64,000 bases of DNA from Fibrisoma montanum (lineage in GTDB: Bacteria; Bacteroidota; Bacteroidia; Cytophagales; Spirosomataceae), in the NCBI RefSeq assembly GCF_003583365.1, contig NZ_QXED01000013.1:1-64000 (forward strand), in the 5' to 3' direction. A program made the position numbers and the translations under genes. How positions within the stretch are numbered: the stretch's first letter is position 1; every line of letters starts with the position of its first letter. This document shows, in pieces, positions 61,201 to 64,000 of this stretch. The notes under the pieces are model-generated. The model made no database searches and had not been told where the DNA came from. It saw nothing but the letters and a program-made list of their open reading frames with translations.

Positions 61201-63285
61201 GACTACTGGTACGATGAAATTCACCCGAATGACAAAGGCTTTCTTAGCGTAGCCAACCAATTTGTTAAACAGATCCGACGCTTAAAAGGGGATTCGGCTG
61301 CGGAGTCTGATACTACGTCGTCGGCAGCCGATCGGTGGACCGACGAGTTCCTATGGAGCAAACGTCAGGTGGGTGACCCGCTCGCCGATGGCGTTATCAC
61401 GACGTTGCTGGCTGAGAATCAGAAAGGCGAAGTCGACCAGATCTTTCAGCTGCTTGTGCAGAACCGGCAGTTTCCGAATCCGGCATTCTATAACCTGCCC
61501 GAGCCGGTGCGGAAGGTGGTGGAGAACTATTTTACCGAAACCAGGGCGCTGCCCGACTTCGCGGAGCCGTTCAAGCTCATGACGGCGGCCGACGTGTTCC
61601 GGCAGCACGGGCCCAAAATACTCTTCATCCTGCTGTGTAAGTCCCTGCCGCTGTGCTACACCTGCTGGCGGGGCGCTAAGGTGCTTTATCGTACCGGCCG
61701 GCTGCGTGTGCACGACGGGTCCCTGGATTCGTTTACCCGGCGGCTAATGGAAACGGCGCAGTTTGTGGTGGACATGCTGACCCACGACAACTTCAGGCAC
61801 GACGGTACGGCCATTGTGGCCGCGCAGAAAGTCCGGCTCATGCACGCCATCATTCGCCATTTTGCGCAGGAGCGGAACTGGGATACCGAAACCTATGGAA
61901 TTCCCATCAATCAGGAAGATCAGGTCGGTACGCTGCTGTCGTTCAGTGTTGTTATCATCGACGGTCTGGAGCAACTCGGCATTACCCTCACCCCCGACGA
62001 GCGGGCCGCGTACCTGCACCTGTGGCACGTTGTCGGCCGGATGATGGGCATCGACGAAGACCTGCTGTCGGAGAACGAAGCCGACTGCCGGTTGCTGATG
62101 AGCCGGATTCTGGACCAGCAGGCTGGTCCATCGGTTGAGGGGGCCGCGCTGACCGAGGCCTGTATCGACCTCATGACCGAGCGCATGATGATTAAGCCCC
62201 TGCAACGGTTGTCGCCGTATTTTGTGCGCTTTTTTATCGGCGACAACTACGCTGATATGCTCAGTGTACCTACTGCTGAAGCCGACGAGTCGACGCTGCT
62301 CAAAGCCGTACAGTGGTTCGATCAAAGCATCCGTGATCTGGGCAATAAAAACCGTATTCTGGCGTCGCTGGGCCGAACGTTCAGTCACGGCATGATCCGG
62401 CAGATACTGGCGTTCACAAATGCGGCTAAAAAGGAGCAGTTCTACCTGCCCTCGGCCCTGACCGACCACTGGGACGAAACCGTACTGCCCGACTTCCGGA
62501 TTCCAACGCTTGAACGTATCGACGACGTTATTTTCTATCTCGACAAAGTAGCCCGGCACCTGCGGGCGCAGAACAATCCGATGGGCTATTTCTGCGCGGT
62601 GTATAAACTCGTGACCCAGCGTGTAGCTGAAGGGCTGCGGCTGGGGGTTTTCGAGAATCCGTTGGAAATGGAGCAGGTTGATGTTGGCTTTGGTAACCGG
62701 TACTTCGAAGCCCTGAATCAGTATTTCGACGGCAAGCCGGCTACCGGGCCCTGGCAGGTATCGTTTGACGCAGCTAAATCGCTCATAACTACCAACCAGC
62801 ACATTTTTGTCGCGGCCAATGCCCACATCTCGTTCGATCTGCCCATTGTGGTGGCGGAGGTCTACCGAGGGAAAGATATTACCCGGTTCATGGGTGATTT
62901 TGAGCGCATGAACAAGCTCTTCGACGGTATGTACACCCAGATGAACGATGACATCGGTCGTATTTTCAAACCGTTCGGGCTGGCCGTCGAACACCTGTCG
63001 CAGGAGTTGATAGCGATGGAAAACAAGGTGATGAAAGCCGGCCGTGACCTGGCCTGGGCCAAAAGCCTTGAGCTGCACCAGGCCCGGACAGACAACGAGC
63101 ACCGGCAACTGATCGATGAGCTGGAAATTGAATCGGCAAACCGGGGGCGTATCCTCACCCAGCCCTTTGCGTTGATTGGTACGGTAACCGAAGTCATTGC
63201 TCAACAGGAGTTCGGAACAGTAGCGCATAAAGTAGATGTGATGCTGCGAACGGCTTTATTACCCGTTGTACCCGAGCGCCTATGA
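58255..63285 (+). CDS. Giant caspase-SGNH-Lcp/MpaB-DUF5995 fusion protein
   Basis: A 1676-aa cytosolic protein with several effector modules. Residues 14-300: caspase-like peptidase (C14), catalytic His93 in FFAGHGTQ and Cys156 in DCCHSGD. Residues 300-770: beta-rich region with ARWQYLRDLRNP and Ig-like strands. Residues 779-1010: SGNH hydrolase, Ser787 in EGDSW, the GGGND block (843-847), and Asp987/His990 in DEIHP. Residues about 1110-1320: DUF2236 domain of Lcp rubber oxygenase/MpaB type, with ETAQF, RLMHA (His1197, likely heme ligand) and GIPINQEDQ. Residues 1420-1676: DUF5995-like, with MGYFCAVYKLVTQ and ANAHISFDLP. It likely activates the neighbouring gasdermin; the added lipid- or polyprenoid-attacking domains are unusual. 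Overlaps the next gene by ATGA. Confidence 0.86.
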   Translation: MTTPNPTSTKADTPHLYALLVGIGAYKQVKALSGPVNDAQAVERYIQQLTDFNVHPLVLTDRQATKAAVIDGFLNHLIQAGPNDTVLFFFAGHGTQEDADPGLWPTETDRKLESLVCYDGDAGSPWNYLLADKELRYLIGKVSATGAHIATIFDCCHSGDNTRSADIVAELLSGRDVRERQIQPFAGWRPYEAFCFHNEFSEELLRDQGIGVVLPQGAHVQIAACQSDETAKEVDGEGVFTKSLLAVLKASHGQLSYQDLHNRVRQYLRFSYVQRPRVYTPDEKTDGLLNRGFLNRPVETGTVTASILYNNEKGWLLDVGAIHGVGQTARTIRLYDPITQTAHPVEVGEIGADYTILTIADDIRQRLDKAVVYRATVEGLLTQPIRLHYKNHDGLKSELTDWLASTDSGQPDSLDGIMILEDDEKQADYTLHSRNGLYYLARPCDENRPLVEPIRSDDPEKFTTLTRYLKQIARWQYLRDLRNPALDEPRLSVSITVGDSEPVSVTGANPDPVPVSFTKQADGTWSTSLTIRLTNTTNRPLFCTPLYLSRDFISDPTYLSKIHQLIKPGDSIELSQSDIYDSNIRYSPMGFGLEEVIRQYNWPKATEYFKLIVTTDPLSEVTLNFLTLEKLPDPPVLVLDDDRGGSKPPSTRTVALPQWSTQTITLDLINPEYNKVRLNELERMLAVPEDEQLVDDTAIRLEKNKRFMMADFALGLYYETDTTNPLHPTLKLRDELTVIQPDGERGLFKDLALNLANKAANWSQNRQYRQRLVSYPDELRIVAEGDSWFQYPFLLRDVVDYLSGVYTVYSVAAAGATLKDYLKDSRFTEAINAIKPGFFLLSGGGNDLLGEGFAELIADVPNPAQTGPERYLAHGFEKKLTDIEEHFKRIFELVSLANSQVKVLVHGYDYVVPAGSHKLPGGSVWMGNVLTQKGVSNPAEREAIARYVIDAFNERLRGVAAAFPNVTYLDLRGTIQRTERLADYWYDEIHPNDKGFLSVANQFVKQIRRLKGDSAAESDTTSSAADRWTDEFLWSKRQVGDPLADGVITTLLAENQKGEVDQIFQLLVQNRQFPNPAFYNLPEPVRKVVENYFTETRALPDFAEPFKLMTAADVFRQHGPKILFILLCKSLPLCYTCWRGAKVLYRTGRLRVHDGSLDSFTRRLMETAQFVVDMLTHDNFRHDGTAIVAAQKVRLMHAIIRHFAQERNWDTETYGIPINQEDQVGTLLSFSVVIIDGLEQLGITLTPDERAAYLHLWHVVGRMMGIDEDLLSENEADCRLLMSRILDQQAGPSVEGAALTEACIDLMTERMMIKPLQRLSPYFVRFFIGDNYADMLSVPTAEADESTLLKAVQWFDQSIRDLGNKNRILASLGRTFSHGMIRQILAFTNAAKKEQFYLPSALTDHWDETVLPDFRIPTLERIDDVIFYLDKVARHLRAQNNPMGYFCAVYKLVTQRVAEGLRLGVFENPLEMEQVDVGFGNRYFEALNQYFDGKPATGPWQVSFDAAKSLITTNQHIFVAANAHISFDLPIVVAEVYRGKDITRFMGDFERMNKLFDGMYTQMNDDIGRIFKPFGLAVEHLSQELIAMENKVMKAGRDLAWAKSLELHQARTDNEHRQLIDELEIESANRGRILTQPFALIGTVTEVIAQQEFGTVAHKVDVMLRTALLPVVPERL

Positions 63286-64000
63286 AACACGTTTTCCTGC
63301 GGTTTTTCCTGTTTATAAGCCTCGTTGGGTCACTCAAGGCTGCACCGGTCCGGTTTCGGGATCCGGTGCAGCCTTACGACCTGTTTACGGCGAGTTCGCT
63401 GCTGGAAATACAGGCAGGGAGTGTCTCTATTGACCAATTGCTGCAAAACCCCGGTCGCTACCCGTTCGAACCTGCCCGAAATGAACTGATCAAACCGTAT
63501 GATCGGCAGTTGAGCTATTGGCTGCGGGTTGAGATTACGAACGAAACCGACGAAAACCTGTTCCTGCATTTCGTGTATGCCGGTACGGAGTACATCACCG
63601 TTTACGAAGTGGTCGACCAAAAAGTGGTGGACGTGCACCGGTTAGGTACGCTTCAGCCCGAAACGACATACACCTATCTGAAAAGTAATGAAGTCTGTCC
63701 AACGCGGGTGCGCCGGGGGCAGACTCATACATTCTACGTGTCCATGCAGGGCGTTTATACAACCGCCTGGCCTGTTTTCTGCCGGTCGACGGATAATCTG
63801 CTGAATTACCTGCACCGCACTGATCTGTTTTATGGATTGTATTACGGCTTTATCCTGATCATCATCGTATACAGTCTGATCCTGTACGTCCGACTCCGAG
63901 AAACCGATACGCTGCGCTATGCCATCTGGGTGATTTTTGTAGGGCTGCAACTGGCCTTGTTCCGGGGGCACACCAACGAGTTTTTCTGGCCGTCGAATCC
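63282..64000 (+). CDS. 7TMR-DISM sensor protein (cut by window end)
   Basis: Partial gene; the first 239 codons are visible. Signal peptide (ending LKAAP), a 7TMR-DISMED2-type extracellular beta domain (DRQLSYWLRVEITNETDENLFLHF and a following strand set), then the first TM helices of the 7TMR-DISM membrane module (YGLYYGFILIIIVYSLILYV and the next one). Such receptors are usually followed by a histidine kinase, cyclase or HTH output domain, which lies outside the window. The ATG overlaps the caspase stop (ATGA), so this receptor is co-translated with the caspase and might be its signalling partner. Confidence 0.82.
   Translation, partial: MKHVFLRFFLFISLVGSLKAAPVRFRDPVQPYDLFTASSLLEIQAGSVSIDQLLQNPGRYPFEPARNELIKPYDRQLSYWLRVEITNETDENLFLHFVYAGTEYITVYEVVDQKVVDVHRLGTLQPETTYTYLKSNEVCPTRVRRGQTHTFYVSMQGVYTTAWPVFCRSTDNLLNYLHRTDLFYGLYYGFILIIIVYSLILYVRLRETDTLRYAIWVIFVGLQLALFRGHTNEFFWPSN

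Noticed and set aside
61744-63228. 494-codon open frame on the minus strand opposite the giant caspase gene
   Set aside because: It lies fully antisense to a gene with clear domain motifs; its translation has no recognisable motif or regular secondary-structure pattern. Long antisense frames are common in GC-rich genes with this codon bias.
1-64000. CRISPR array, tRNA, rRNA, insertion sequence or integrase
   Set aside because: No regularly spaced direct repeats, no cloverleaf or rRNA core sequences and no transposase or integrase motif were noticed on reading both strands. A tRNA or repeat search could still find something small.

Overview
The window looks like chromosomal DNA from a Bacteroidota bacterium of the order Cytophagales, most likely family Spirosomaceae (Spirosoma/Rudanella/Runella-like). 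Evidence seen in the sequence: a type IX secretion C-terminal sorting domain on a SprB-repeat adhesin, TAnnTTTG-type -7 promoter elements, few Shine-Dalgarno sequences, one-piece hybrid two-component proteins ending in an AraC domain, GH43/S9/M19 secreted hydrolases, and a fairly GC-rich composition. This placement is inferred from gene content; no rRNA or tRNA gene is present to confirm it.

Positions 1-49,300 are mostly ordinary chromosome. In order: pgl, a GT2 glycosyltransferase, M19 dipeptidase, RidA, an aldonolactone-oxidase-like flavoprotein and a Bor-like lipoprotein (1-5.4 kb); AraC regulator, VOC protein, GH43, a secreted alpha/beta hydrolase and a DUF3592-like membrane protein (5.5-9.9 kb); glmM, then a transglutaminase-Anbu (ancestral proteasome-like) pair (10-13.2 kb); an SGNH/DUF11 surface protein and a SprB-repeat T9SS protein, ending in a 96-nt pure purine tract beside an S9 peptidase (13.3-22 kb); LytS kinase, CPBP protease and GT-C-like membrane protein (22-27 kb); YciI, HAD phosphatase, PhzF and a double-kinase hybrid sensor (27-32.7 kb); an overlapping DUF4198-DoxX-amidase operon, a 50-aa Cys/Lys-rich microprotein, YitT, a CPA1 antiporter, hemW, mtgA, yceI, a beta-helix lipoprotein and an M48 protease (32.7-46.4 kb); two tiny lipoproteins, one apparently starting at ATT; and a soluble receiver-kinase-receiver-AraC hybrid (47.3-49.3 kb).

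Positions 49.4-64 kb are an accessory island that looks like a cell-death/biological-conflict locus; 50.5-56.7 kb is visibly AT-richer than its surroundings. The first unit is a very tightly packed four-gene operon (gaps 17, 1 and 2 nt): an outer-membrane barrel protein with Ca-binding-type repeats, a SIR2-like+TIR-like protein, a membrane-anchored nSTAND1 ATPase, and an exported, possibly propeller-like protein. Next, on the opposite strand, is a CHAT-protease/TIR fusion. Divergent from it runs a second unit: a signal-less GH19 peptidoglycan hydrolase, a protein with the features of a bacterial gasdermin (bGSDM, with an N-terminal cysteine at position 8), a 1676-aa caspase-like protease fused to SGNH hydrolase, Lcp/MpaB-type (DUF2236) oxygenase and DUF5995 modules, and a 7TMR-DISM receptor joined to it by an ATGA overlap and cut by the window end.

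The best candidate for an undescribed system is this gasdermin unit. A reasonable model, which is inference, is that an activated caspase (or CHAT) protease cleaves the gasdermin, the gasdermin pore opens the inner membrane, and the cytoplasmic GH19 enzyme escapes to the cell wall: a holin/endolysin-like pairing built from gasdermin parts, with lipid- or polyprenoid-attacking domains carried on the protease itself. The caspase gene appears to have its own near-consensus promoter (TTGA-N19-TAGGTTTG) whose spacer contains a perfect 8+8 palindrome, so it may be repressed separately from the pore-former.
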